DNA from: Corbicula japonica
Taxonomy: Eukaryota; Mollusca; Bivalvia; Venerida; Cyrenidae
Length of the DNA stretch: 64,000 bases
Reading direction: 5' to 3'
NCBI GenBank assembly: GCA_038501625.1
Contig: JAZAYU010000010.1
Location: 6,841,380 to 6,905,379 of the forward strand
Both the position numbers and the translations under genes were made by a program. Under the pieces are notes generated by a model. That model was not told the origin of the DNA. It was given only the letters and a program-made list of their open reading frames with translations, and searched no databases. Positions 10,785 through 22,200 of this stretch are shown here, one piece after another; position 1 is the first letter of the stretch; each line of letters starts with the position of its first letter.

Positions 10785-10965
10785 ACCATCGTTTGGGATG
10801 GTCAAAATTGTACTTTTTATTAGTGTAAATATTGAGTTGCGCTCCATCCGGGGCTATGCCGTATGCATTTTCATTACTGTCCATAAATTTTCTCAATCAA
10901 CCCGAGCCTGCAATATTTTCATATTTGTTATGTTCGATGGCTTTCAAAGATCCCTATTTTAAGAC
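10785..10965 (+). repeat. Repeat family A copy
   Basis: Runs from CACCATCGTTTGGGATGG through AGTTGCGCTC and CCTGCAATATTTTCA to GATGGCTTTCAAAGATCCC. The same order of words recurs at 58428-58635 and 59225-59460. Confidence 0.75.
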
Positions 10966-11029
10966 TGCCTTTTTGAAACATCACCATTTATTCATAAATA
11001 TTACTATGAAGAAATGGTAAACTGTTTTG

Positions 11030-11150
11030 CAAGGACAAAGATTATAAAACTGAGCTAACATGACGACCAGTCACTATTTTAGACAATCAGGAGCTTGAGA
11101 TTTGAGACAGGTCTCCAATCTTAGTTTTATGATCTTGGGCAAAGGTGCCC
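11030..11150. mobile_element. Palindromic MITE family B, diverged copy
   Basis: Ends ATTATAAAACTGAG and TTAGTTTTATGATCTTGGGC, with an inner GCTTGAGATTTGAGAC. Part of the left arm is lost. Confidence 0.7.
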
Positions 11151-11829
11151 AGACTGTTTATTAGTTTTCATTTACTCACATTCAATCAAAACTTCTTATA
11201 TACTGTATATAACAAACTGATTATTTTACTTTTGTCAAATTCCTAATTGTGGGAGTTTTCATGGATATGTGTATCCACCTTTACTCCAAATTATTATACA
11301 TGTATACTGAGCCACTATAAAAACTTGACAAAATAACATTGAAAACGTTTGTTTGGTAATGCTTCATTTATCCTATATTTATGTTGTGGTATTTGCACAT
11401 ATCTGAACATTCGATAAAGCGGAAATATATTTATATTCAACTGCATCATTAGTTTTATAAGAGTTTCCCATGTCATATTTGTAAGATTTAATTTAAATAG
11501 TCTCTTTATATTAGAGACTTTATGATATGTGTATAATCTTTTTTTAAGTATTTGTAAGTACATTTTATCTAGTCATTTTGATATGTTTCAAATTCTAAGT
11601 TTAAAATATTCTGTTTTTATGTAGTCATTAAATAATTATAAAATGATATATTTGCATTCACTTAGTGGGTTGGTTGTTCCCATAGGATTTTAAACAAAAT
11701 GAACAATATATTTAGAAACATATATGTTCCAAGAAGATTGTCTCGTTATTGTCTGTAAAAGTCGGAAATACAATCGTCAAATTCCGGGTACCCTTTCCAT
11801 CTTATAAAATTATAAGTGACTAAAAAAAC

Positions 11830-11982
11830 CCTGGACCCATGATCATAAAACTAAATCAGAAGATCAGTCTTAAATCTCAAGCATCTGATTGGCTGAAATT
11901 GCGACTGGTCGCCATTTCAGCCAATCAGATTATTGAGATTGGAGACTGATCTCCAAACTTAGTTTAATGATCGTGGGCCCTG
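11830..11982. mobile_element. Palindromic MITE family B, near-complete copy
   Basis: The outer ends read GGACCCATGATCATAAAACT and its inverse near 11980. The inner arms contain AAATCTCAAGCATCTGATTGG and its complement around a centre GCGACTGGTCGC. No open frame. Confidence 0.85.
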
Positions 11983-12761
11983 GATGCGCAGATATATTAA
12001 TCCAAAATATGCAAATTATATGTACATCACTGAAACTCTTCAGCGGTCGTTTTCTTTTATATGTAAGAAATGAAGTAGTTTCATCCTCACTTACTCAAAC
12101 TATTTCAATGTCAAATACGTGTAAAAGTTAAACAGTTCAATTATGATGCTTAAACATAAAGATATTTCAAACCCGTGCTTTACTTTTGACTGTGGGGTAA
12201 AACAATGTTTTCTGTAAGTGGCTATTCCTGAAATGCTTTTGTTTATTTTATTCTTACATATTTAAATTAGTTCCATATTTTGCTTAGGTTTAAAATAAAA
12301 ATTGTATACGCTCGTTGAAATGGTTTTGGCAGCACTCTTGTTGTTATATTGACATTCTGCATGATTAGTTTTGCATATACACTTTGAAGATCAACTTATC
12401 GACGAATTTAAGTATAACCATTCATAAAGACACCTGCTTTTAAATTGATAGTTAATTCAAAAATGTTGAAAATTCGATACATCTAATGCCAATTTTTAAA
12501 CGTACCTGAACTTCCTCAATTGATGCCTTAATAATTACATTTATCATTACCGTATGCTTATAACTTATTTAAATCTTCATCAATGCATTTGTACGTTTTC
12601 GGTCTAGTAAACAAACTAGCTATTATATGCATTAATTACAAGTTTATAAATTGAATATTGTAACAATATGTAATGTCCACCGTTTTTAAAATACTTGATA
12701 TTATTTTAAAAATGCATTAATCAACTTAAAGTGACAATCCATGAAATTTGAAAACATTTTT

Positions 12762-14560
12762 TTTTGATTGATTGATTTATTTCGGTAAAATAGAGATCAT
12801 ACATGGAGTAGGATTACATAAACATACAAATTATAAATAAATTAGTTACATTTCTAAAAAAATAAAAAGAAAAAATAATGTAAATTATAAATAGAAACAT
12901 TAATAGTTACTAAAATTAAAACAACAATGATAATTACATTTTACATAAAACACAAAATTAAATAACTACCCATGTTATGCCTCCTAACCCAGGATAACAC
13001 GAAAAAGACTACATTACTGTAATTCTTATTTCCATCGTGGTCCTGTATAACAAAATGGGGGCATGACACAGAGAGGCTTGTGTTATTGACTAAATTGAAA
13101 AATTATGTAATAAATACAAATGTACTGCATTTCATGTATCTCACAGTAAATTCAATCACTATCGTTGGCAATATCACAGACAAAGTTACTTATATTTACT
13201 ATCTATGTTTAATAAAACCTCTTTTACAGCCTTTTTAAAAACATAATACTTATTGGTTTCAGTTACCTCTGGCAGAAGTTTGTTCCACAATTTGGATCCC
13301 ATATAACAGAAAGATTTAGAGCCAAAAGATTTAACTTTGGGAACACAATAGCCTCCTTTTGTACTCAGCCTGGTTTTATACCTATGACTAGAAGCTACTG
13401 AAGTAAAAAGCTGTTTCAAATATTCTGGAGCCAAGTTCTTATTAATTTTAAAAACATGGCATAGCATAATTTGTTCAACTCTACTCTGCACAGGTAGCCA
13501 ATTTAGGGACCTAAAATGCTCATATCCAACATGTGACCTGCTATCCAGATTGAGAATAAATCGAACCATCTTGTTCTGAGTTGTTTGAAGTTTGTTTTTG
13601 AGGGTTTGAGTAAGACTATGGTACCACACTGAACACGCATAGTCGTAATGACATTGAATTAGTGACATAACTAGTTGTTTTCTTATGTGTTTATTGAGAA
13701 AATCCTTCTTTCGGTAGAGAAACTTTAACCTGGCATTGGCTTTTTTGAGAATAGATTCTGCCATCAATTTAAAAGATAAAAATTGGTCTAAGCTAACACC
13801 TAGATATTTAACAGAGGAAGTGTGACTGATAGTAGTACCATTACAAATAATGTTAAGATTAGGTTGTGATCTGAGCTTCTGTCTGGATCCAAATAATATT
13901 GATTCAGTTTTACCCAAGTGTAAAGAAAGTTTGTTGTCTATCAGCCATTGACTAACACCTAGTAAATCATCAGACAAAGCTTTTTCAACATCAGAAACAT
14001 TTTTACCCGAGACTAAAATAGCAGAATCATCAGCATACAGTAGAAGTTTATTTTTAACAACTGCTGGCATATCATTAACATAAATTAAAAAGAGCAGAGG
14101 GCCAAGGATAGAGCCTTGAGGAACCCCACATGTAATTAACGAGTGACTGGAAAAAGTGCCAGAAATATCTACCAGTTGTTGTCTGTCCGACAGATAAGAC
14201 TTAAACCAATTACAAATACTATCACCTAAGCCACAAGCTTTAAGTTTCCTTAGCAAAATTGAGTGATTGACTGTGTCGAAGGCTTTCTGTAGATCTAAAA
14301 GAACCATGCCAACAACATTGCCTTTGTCAATTTCTAATCTGATGAAGTCTGTTAAATATAAGAGACATGAGTCAGTTGAAAATCCACTTCTAAAACCAGA
14401 TTGAAACTTATAAAACAAATGTTTTTCTTTAAAATATGACTCCACCTGATCATATACAACTTTTTCTAACACCTTTGAAATAATATTTAAAATAGATACT
14501 GGTCGATATATTGTCCAAGGGAGAGTACCTAACATTAGAACGAAAACTTAAGTAAGCTTT
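12762..14560 (-). mobile_element. 5'-truncated LINE (non-LTR retrotransposon)
   Basis: The element is read on the - strand: a reverse transcriptase frame, a 3' UTR of about 420 bp, and a 3' end at 12762 formed by short TCAA-type repeats and an A-run (seen on the + strand as TTTTTTTTTGATTGATTGAT). The endonuclease and first ORF are missing, as in most LINE copies cut short during insertion. The left-end target duplication was not found. Confidence 0.88.
13186..14535 (-). CDS. LINE reverse transcriptase, N-terminally truncated
   Basis: 449 residues, open to TAA at 13186. In order: YRPVSILNIISKVLEKVV (9-26), SGFRSGFSTD (46-55), LDLQKAFDTVNH (80-91, catalytic Asp in motif A), GVPQGSILGP (137-146), YADDS (167-171, catalytic pair), then WLIDNKLSLHLGKTE and the C-terminal domain typical of the CR1/L2/Jockey-type group. 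The palm is complete with all three catalytic aspartates. The listed ATG is probably not a real start; the frame begins where the copy is truncated, and an overlapping frame (14450-14641) suggests a frameshift just upstream. The long intact frame implies a fairly young insertion, but without the endonuclease it is probably not mobile on its own. Confidence 0.92.
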   Translation of the reverse strand: MLGTLPWTIYRPVSILNIISKVLEKVVYDQVESYFKEKHLFYKFQSGFRSGFSTDSCLLYLTDFIRLEIDKGNVVGMVLLDLQKAFDTVNHSILLRKLKACGLGDSICNWFKSYLSDRQQLVDISGTFSSHSLITCGVPQGSILGPLLFLIYVNDMPAVVKNKLLLYADDSAILVSGKNVSDVEKALSDDLLGVSQWLIDNKLSLHLGKTESILFGSRQKLRSQPNLNIICNGTTISHTSSVKYLGVSLDQFLSFKLMAESILKKANARLKFLYRKKDFLNKHIRKQLVMSLIQCHYDYACSVWYHSLTQTLKNKLQTTQNKMVRFILNLDSRSHVGYEHFRSLNWLPVQSRVEQIMLCHVFKINKNLAPEYLKQLFTSVASSHRYKTRLSTKGGYCVPKVKSFGSKSFCYMGSKLWNKLLPEVTETNKYYVFKKAVKEVLLNIDSKYK

Positions 14561-14889
14561 TTCGCAACAGGTAAGAAGTTTACCACAAAAGAGAGAAACA
14601 CAAAGAAGGTCCAAGAAATCAGACTCGCTTAATTTTTTCACACGGTTATTGTCGCAATTACGAAAAATGCATCATCACCGCGAGATATCCAAATTTGGCT
14701 GATTTATTTTAACTTTACCCACAATTTCCTGTCTGTGATTGAATAGATGAAATGTAGATCTTCTCGCACATCAATATATTGTTGTCTATGAATTAAAATG
14801 ATATTATATTTTATAGCCTTTGAATATTGTTAATTTAACATTGAATACTACATGAATTAAATTTACGTTTGTACATTCTACTGTTTGTT

Positions 14890-15484
14890 GAAGTGCGCAT
14901 ACGCACATATCCCAATGGTTACTAATTGTGCACCTATTGTTGCTGATCTGTTTTTATACTGTTATGAAAGAGACTTTATGTAATCTCTTGCTACTGAACA
15001 TCAAGATGCTATAATTACAGCTTTTAACAACACCTCGAGATCTTATGGGATTTATATCTCACAGCTTGTTCGCTTTTCAAGAGCTTGCAACGATGTATAT
15101 GATTTCAATGAACGTAATCTTTGCATTACTGAAAAACTTTTAAAACAAGGTTATCGGTATCACAAATAAAGAAAAAACTTTTTCCAAGTTTTATCTCCTA
15201 TACCCAGATCTAGTTCATAAATACAGGTGCAGTTTAAAATCACTTTTGCAACATGGTATTTCACAGCCAGTTTTTTTTATGGAGATTTAATTTATAAACT
15301 CAAGAAGATAAAAGGCAATGTTCATTTCTCCCGGTTATTCGTAAAAACAATCTGTAAATTTAAAAAGAAAGGTTATCAACATGATATTTTACTGCGCTCT
15401 GCAGGCCTGGTGATTAACCCATCTACAGTTGATCTGCTTTCCTCTTTGGTTGCACGACGGTGGCAGGGGTTTAAGAGTTTATGA
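14890..15484 (+). pseudogene. Decayed reverse-transcriptase-like ORF with internal deletion
   Basis: The first frame (from about 14890 to 15169) reads NCAPIVADLFLYCYERDFM, has a stop, continues to NNTSRSYGIYISQLVRF and then KQGYRYHK with a second stop. A shifted frame (15227-15484) gives FYGDLIYKLKKIKGN and NPSTVDLLSSL. I know these motifs, in this order, from a reverse transcriptase family common in mollusc, cnidarian and lancelet genomes (memory, not checked). There the segment between NTSR and YG holds a YLDD-type active site of about a hundred residues. Here NTSR joins SYG directly and in frame, so the active site has been deleted. Confidence 0.65.
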
Positions 15485-15990
15485 AGGTTTATGGGGAAAT
15501 CTTTTCTTAAAAGAACCCAGAAGCTCGATTTGTTTCTTTTATCCCTGTCATCGTGTTCTTGCTGATTTTATTCCAGTAAGATCATTGAGTACCCGCCCTT
15601 TGGCTTTGCAATGCTATAAGATTTTTATGTTTTATATGTGTGTGTTCTTTTGCATGCAACATTGTTCGATAAGTGGGTTGGAGTTGTTTCACCAAGACAA
15701 CTTGTATTTGTTTCGTGATATGAGAGCCTGTTGGGGCAAGAGTGAGGTTGGTGCACCCTAGAACCTGGTGTAAACCCCCAGTGGCAATATTTGATTTGCC
15801 ACTGACCGTTCCAAGGCGGTAACCCCTCGGGTTCTCATTTTTGTTTATTGGTAGTGGTGTCTTTTTTGAAACTGATCATTTTATTAGCCATGCTCTCTCC
15901 CTCTCTCTCCTTCTTGACTTAGTGGGGGAGGCTGGTTTTTTTCTGAATGTAGCGATCCCTGATATGCATATTTCACCTCTTTATAAGAAA
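15485..15990 (+). repeat. Repeat family C: retroelement 3' tail, full copy
   Basis: It follows directly on the decayed frame and runs through CATCGTGTTCTTGCTGATTT, TTGGAGTTGTTTCACCAAGA, CTAGAACCTGGTGTAAAC, ACCGTTCCAAGGCGGTA and GATATGCATATTTCACCTC. The same words in the same order recur at 51222-51800 (inverse), 52668-52955, 55304-55640, 55809-56282 and 57262-57465, so this is the common 3' part of one retroelement family. Confidence 0.78.
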
Positions 15991-16149
15991 AAAAAACGAT
16001 CTCTAACAGACGATATTTTAATCGCGGTATCGCTTATACTGTGCCGAAAATATATATTTCATGTTTCGTCACAAGTTTGCCTCTATCAAACAAGATATAT
16101 AACATGAAAATGGTTTCGTTTCTTTTCTGACATGCTATCCCTGCAAACA

Positions 16150-16250
16150 GAAAAGGGGGAATATGCATATCAAGAATGGCCACATCCAGCAGACACAGCC
16201 TCCCCACACAGCCGAAAAGTAGAGGAGATTAGAGCATGGTATTTAAAAAA
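16150..16250 (-). repeat. Repeat family C, short inverted copy
   Basis: ATATGCATATCAAGAATGGC to CACAGCCGAAAAGT is the inverse of the end of the copy at 15485-15990. The two lie tail to tail about 160 bp apart. Confidence 0.75.
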
Positions 16251-16448
16251 TCAGCTTTAAAGAAGAAAAATACTGCGTTATTTGGTTTAATGCAACCTTC
16301 AAAATTATCACTGACCCGCAAGTCTACGATCAAAACCAATAATTTACGACAATGAAGAAGGAGCATTACCAAATATACCGTACACTTCTACTGCAGACAT
16401 CTTTCTTGGAGTTTCCAACGCGCAATGACAAGAATTATAGCTCATACA

Positions 16449-19400
16449 CCTTGAGCTGCCAATAGACCCCCCCTTAGGGAATTTTGAAGGGTATGTTTTT
16501 CTGAAAGCCTATACCATTCTACGCATTTTGCAATTTGTTTGCACTCTGGCGAGTGGGGCGGTTTTCCGTAACGCCTGTTTGAATATGTTACCTTTGAAAA
16601 AAAGTTTGTGTACAAATGAAATATTTGACAATTATAAAAGTTTTAAAATAAACCTATTTTTCTACACCTGGAAGCTCTTATCTACATTACTAATGCAATA
16701 AAACATCTGTAACCTAAGGTATTGGTCTAAAATAGTGATTAAATTATGTTACTTAACATAAAAACCTAGTAAAATAAGATGCATGAAACATTTCTTACGT
16801 GCATCAGCAAGTATTTTGTGCTTATAAGTAAAATATAGTAAGAAAAATGAGAATTCAGGGCAAATGTAATAAAGTGATATACTTTGGAACATAAGCCCGT
16901 AACGCTATATTGAAATATGTTACCGAAAGAATAGTAAATGAGAAAACAGGCCATAAATGTATTAGACCTTGAGCTACCAATAGACCCCCTCCCCCCTGGA
17001 GGAATTTTGAAGGGTATGTTTTTCTGAAAGCCTATCCCATTCTTCGCATTTTGCAATTTGTTTGCTTTCTGGCCAGTGGGGCGTTTTACCATAACGCCTG
17101 TTTGAATATGTGACCTTTAAAAAAATGTTATGCTATGAAGAAGTAATTGGCAATTATAGAAGTTCTGAAATAAACCTATTTTTTCTACACCAGGAAGATG
17201 TTGTTTTTTTTAAATTTTAATGCAATAAAACATCTTCAACCTAAGGTATATGTCTATAAATAGTCATTAAGATATGTTACTTAACATCAAAACCTAGTTT
17301 AAAAGTTGTATGAACCATTTCTTACTTTCATTAGCAAGTAATTTCTGTTTTATTTGTTTAATTTATTTATATAAATAAGAATGCAGTATTTAAATGTAAT
17401 AAAGACACATTGAGACAAACTTCTTATTTAATGTATGTAAATAAATACATATATTTGTTAATTCCAAAAACCAAAATATCTGAAAAAAAAGAAAAAAAAC
17501 ATCTCAAAGATAGCAAATAAATTATCTATAAATAAAATATATTTTAAAGAAATAAACTTTGAAAGACATATTGTATGATTAAAAGGTAAACTGTGTTAAA
17601 CACTTTGTTAATAATATCCATACCTTAAGTCTTATATGTGACTTTAGTATTATGTTATATCATATACTTATGCCTATGGTAAATAAATTTGAAGTTTTGG
17701 TGTAATTGTTTTTGTTTAAATACACCTCATCATGAGTTTTAACGATTAGTTAGCTTTATATCATCATAAAAATAAATACCATATCATAAATCACCAGTTT
17801 TAAATATGTTACGCAAAAGAGCGTATTTTAGTTACCAACCTTCCTGCACTTTATGTATCATGTATTAAAATAGGTAATATATATTAAGAATTATGTTACA
17901 AAAGGAAATTAAGGTATTGATGCTGGTGATATTAAACAGTAATATATTTTTAATTCAAATATTGTTAAACTTTAGAAGTTAATGATCTGTGTAATGCTCA
18001 ATATGTCTTGAAATAAATGTGTATGATGTAAATGGTTCAAGTTCGTCCTATTTTAAATCTTTTTAAATTAACAATAAACCTATCAATATGGCTCAGTGAC
18101 AATATTGTAGTACAGCTTACGTTTGCACTAATTATGGGCTGTTGCATCCAGTCTAAAGCTAAGTCCAGATACTCTCTATTGAGACATTAATAAATAAAAA
18201 TGTAGAAAAGAAAGAATAGACAAAATTAACCATTTTTTTATCATGTTATTGTTCTATTTATGTCTTTTATCATCCTATAATATGTTACCAATTTTTACTT
18301 TAATATTCAGCAAAATTAATAATAAAAGAAAATCAAGAAACTGCAAATAATTAGTTAACATTTTGATAAAATTTTTATATAATATTATATTATGTTAAAG
18401 TTGATCTATAAAAATTTAAAAGCTACTTAATTTAAACTTTACACAAATTAGCTGATTAAATTATCTGATGTTAGAAATGTTTTTAAAAGTAGTTTTATTC
18501 ATCTAAAATACTAAATTCAGTGTAGAATTTGTAAAACATTGAAACAGCATGAGCATTATATAGAAATTTTTAACTCAAGTAAAAGAATTTTTACCTAAAA
18601 AAATTATAATACATAAGTCAAAGTTAACTTGCGTATTAGCTTACCATCACCAGCATAACACAGACTCTTTCAAATTAAGATGTTTCTCTTAAACAATTAT
18701 TTGTTTTTAAGAAAAATAACATTCTACAAAGATCTTACGGAATTCTTAACAAATTCTTAAGTTTTCTTTGAACAATGGAAAAAATAATGTTTCATTTAGG
18801 ACAATTTATTTTTCTTATTTCACATGTTTTATTTAACAGTACTGTCAGTTATTATTGCTCTAAAAGACCAGAACTGGTGCTTTCAACCTTGTTTTTAGTA
18901 AATATAGTTTATAGAAATTTCATATTCACATAATGAATGACTCTACGGTAATCTAGATACAAACTACCGGGTATAACACGATTTAGAAATTTATTTTCTT
19001 TATTCTAAGGCATCTTTCTAAAAAACATTATGTAAATAATTAGGTAACATATAATTATTTTAATTAGTTTTGTTTGTAACACTTTTCATAGCAATATTTT
19101 TATCTCTTGTCGTTTTACTTTTTTGTAACCAATTCTAAAAAAAAGTTTGTTAGAATTTAATTCATTAATGCATTGTACTTTGTCAATATTGTAACTTCAG
19201 AATTATATGTTACGGAGATTTGAAGGTTTAAAATAGACTAGCTTAAACACTTTAACATTTTAACCACTTAACATAACATATTATACACTGTAAACTTCTT
19301 ACTATTAAATTATTTTATAGTTTAATCTAAAATGATTGCATAGTTGTGATACAGTTTTGTAAATGTGTTCAGTTCTTTGTACAATCAGTTTTAGAGAAAA

Positions 19401-20230
19401 TACTTCATTCAATCAGTAATATTATTTAAAAAACCGACTGTGAATGTAATTAGAAATCTACACAGGGCTAACAAACATCAGGACATTGCACAGAGCACAC
19501 ATATTTAATTTCTTCAAATAGATATCAGCTGACACCATTAAAAACAAATAAAAAAAGGAAAAACGCCTTATTTTAATAAGTAACATATGTTATGTATGTT
19601 GAAAATTTGAAGTCATACAAGTTTCAAGAACATTTACATTTATAAAGCTCAATAAATTAATTAAACTCTATATTTTATGCTTGTTTATCCCAAAACATGA
19701 ATATAATGTTTGAATTAGCGATATGGTAACATATAAGATTATGGAAAAAATATTACAATTGTCAGTGTGATTTTTATGAAAAACACACTGTTTTATATTG
19801 TTTGATCATTCAGCTTTCAAAAACATGTATTATTGCCTAAGTTTGATTATAAATAAAAATCCTACAGGTAAGTTTCTGACTTAAATTTCATCTTTTTAGG
19901 GTTATGTATGTTATACACTAAATATGTTACCTAAGTGCAAAAATTTTGAAATGAAAACTACATCAATCAACAGATAACACTTCATCCTTATATAAAAATA
20001 TACGTTTTATTCAATCGTACTTGGAATAGAGCAGAATTAAAGGTTCAAAATCCATATATTTTTTCTACAAATTTTAGGGGTAACATATTAAAACCTCCGT
20101 AACACCCTTATGCCCCACTCGCCAGAGTGCAAACAAACTGCAAAATATCCAGGACATAACAGGACATAACAGGCTTTCAGAAAAATCATGTCTACAAAAT
20201 TCCCTAAGGGGGTGGGGGGGGGGGGAGCAA
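16449..20230. mobile_element. 3.8 kb AT-rich element with inverted ends and repeated TATGTTAC motif
   Basis: The left end (CCCCCCCTTAGGGAATTTTG, then TTTTTCTGAAAGCCT and TTTGCACTCTGGCGAGTGG) returns inverted at 20080-20225 over about 140 bp with moderate divergence. The left end is duplicated in direct orientation about 520 bp on (16969-17340). The interior is A/T-rich with no open frame over 110 codons. TATGTTAC or its inverse GTAACATA occurs about fifteen times, including inside the terminal repeats. No target duplication was identified. I do not recognise the family. Confidence 0.65.
16969..17340 (+). repeat. Direct duplication of the element's left end
   Basis: CCTTGAGCTACCAATAGACC, GAATTTTGAAGGGTATGTTT, ATAAACCTATTTTTTCTACA and TATGTTACTTAACAT repeat the segment starting at 16449 in the same order, offset about 520 bp. 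Confidence 0.8.
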
Positions 20231-21539
20231 ACATGTTCCTGGCCACCGACCTATCATTGCCGTCTCGAATTTAGTGAGGAGTATTAACACTCGCACGTTC
20301 CATTTAGCCGAATTAATGCTAGATAATTACCAAGCCAATACTTAAACAAACGAAAATCCTTACTTCGCATCAGAAGCTTGATGGGCAACATTAATTAATC
20401 AAAGGACTGGAGGTACTGATGGGTCGGCCATCAAAACATAATTGAAAAGCAATGGATTTTTGGGTTTAATTAAGTTGGAAAAGACATAAACTTTCGCCTC
20501 AAGAACGGGGAACAATTTACTTTATGTCCTCCGAGACATAGATCTTCGACCCCAAAAACAATTGATGTCCAATTAACAAGTCAAGACAAATACTGTTATC
20601 AAGTTTGCAGACGCGGTGACACGGAAAGCGAACCTGGTGGTAAGACAATATGTCTAAAGACATAATTAGAATATGATTGGACTTGTAGACGATAATATGA
20701 AATTGACCGATCAAATTTAAGTGAAGGATATCATACGTCATAGGTCATATGGTCAACAGTGAAACAAAGCTGGTCAAAGTTCTCAAACACAACGCTTTAT
20801 TTAAAGGTATTACTCCTTTCGTCCTTGCATTTTGCATTTAGACAGACTTTTTGAGAGTGCAATGACGAATGGAATATTACCCTAATGGCGTGAATACTTT
20901 TGTAAAGTTTGGAAGAATCCTGTGAGCAGTTGTTTGCAAGTGCAGTATCATTAGACAGCATCTAAAATTCTGAGTTGAGATACGGTGACACCAATGACAG
21001 AAAAAAGTAGCTAAGCTTGTCATAATCTTTGAATAATCAAACTTGAAATCGACAAACAGAATTGGGTCACATTTAAAATAATACTACAAGTGACACTATG
21101 GTTTTTTTTCAATGGTTCTATTATACAGCAAATAATGTTCAAACACACAATTGATGTTTTTTTGTCAACTATTAAATGTTTTTTCAATGAGGTGCACATT
21201 AAAACGTTCTGGTTATATTTTATGTAACTTGTCTCCATTTCACATCCACCATTGGTATCGGCATTTGTGATCTTTTTATTCTTGTCCATTACAAAAGCAG
21301 CATGCTCCATTGCAGGAATGAGTGGCAATCTAAAGGCTGTATGCTCCCTCAGACAGTCATAGACAGAATTGTCAAACTGGTCTCCTCACAGCATTCCATG
21401 TAAAGCTGTTATCCTGAAATATTAATTTCAACAAATAACCTATTTTTATTTTAGTTGTAATGATTTTAGCAGAAGTGTCTTTGTTTTCCTTAAATTACGG
21501 GTAATTTTGGTTATTAATTGCCAGAATCCACCAAAATGT

Positions 21540-21960
21540 TATACTAGATGGGTGTTCACTTGTGTCGCCCTGGGAACTAGATCAGGTTAAAAATGCAAGA
21601 ACAAGAAAGGGAATAACCCCATCTTGACATAAAGAACTTGGAGTCATGATGAGTGTGTTGTCATGAGCAATATAATTTGAAAGTTTGATGTAGAAATATT
21701 AAGAAACGGCCAAGTTATAGTCAACATTAAGTTTTTCTGTTAAAATGAAAGTACAAAAAGGGATTAACTCCATCAAATGTGACCTTGACCTGAAAATTAA
21801 CATCAGCTCAAGCATGTTGTCACAAACAATATAATTTGAAAATTTCATGAATATTAAGAAATGGCAAAGTTATAACCAATATTTAGTTTTTGGGACAGAT
21901 GGACAGACAGACAAAGCGATCCCTTTGTATTGCCTTTTCTTTGAAAGGGCAACACAAAAA
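21540..21960 (+). repeat. Dispersed repeat ending in a GACAGACAGACAAAG microsatellite
   Basis: Two diverged tandem units of about 160 bp (AATATAATTTGAAAGTTTGATG and AATATAATTTGAAAATTTCATG, each after an AAGTTATA-type word), then GGGACAGATGGACAGACAGA. The organisation parallels the block at 4600-6070 but with different unit sequence. Confidence 0.65.
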
Positions 21961-21974
21961 TGACCCTTTAGATT

Positions 21975-22200
21975 CAGAGCTAGTGGACACCTGGAAAACA
22001 ATAGATCAGTATCAGCAAGAACATCTTTGGTGTCTGATCTGGATCTGATTGGAATCTACACTGTTTGCATATTTGTAAGAAATAGCCTCACGAATCTTAT
22101 TATGAACCATGTAGATCCTGTTAAGACTGCACAGATATGCCTGCTGATCTGGATATACACTGGTCATTCATGTCATGTATTCATGGAAGAAAGGGGCAAA
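21975..22200. repeat. Repeat family E copy
   Basis: Contains CTGATCTGGATCTGATTGG, AATCTACACTG, AGAAATAGCC and CATGGAAGAAAGGGGC. The same kind of words occur at 29600-29830. Confidence 0.6.

Larger units (their letters stand above)
10361..12760. other. Intergenic stretch with dispersed repeats
   Basis: 3' flank of the channel gene, AT-rich. It holds a repeat A copy (10785-10965) and two palindromic MITE copies (11030-11150, 11830-11982). No further coding exons recognised, and no AATAAA close to the channel stop codon. Confidence 0.6.

Noticed and set aside
16766..17092. 108-codon - frame
   Set aside because: It lies within the duplicated left end of the TATGTTAC element and is not preserved between the two copies.
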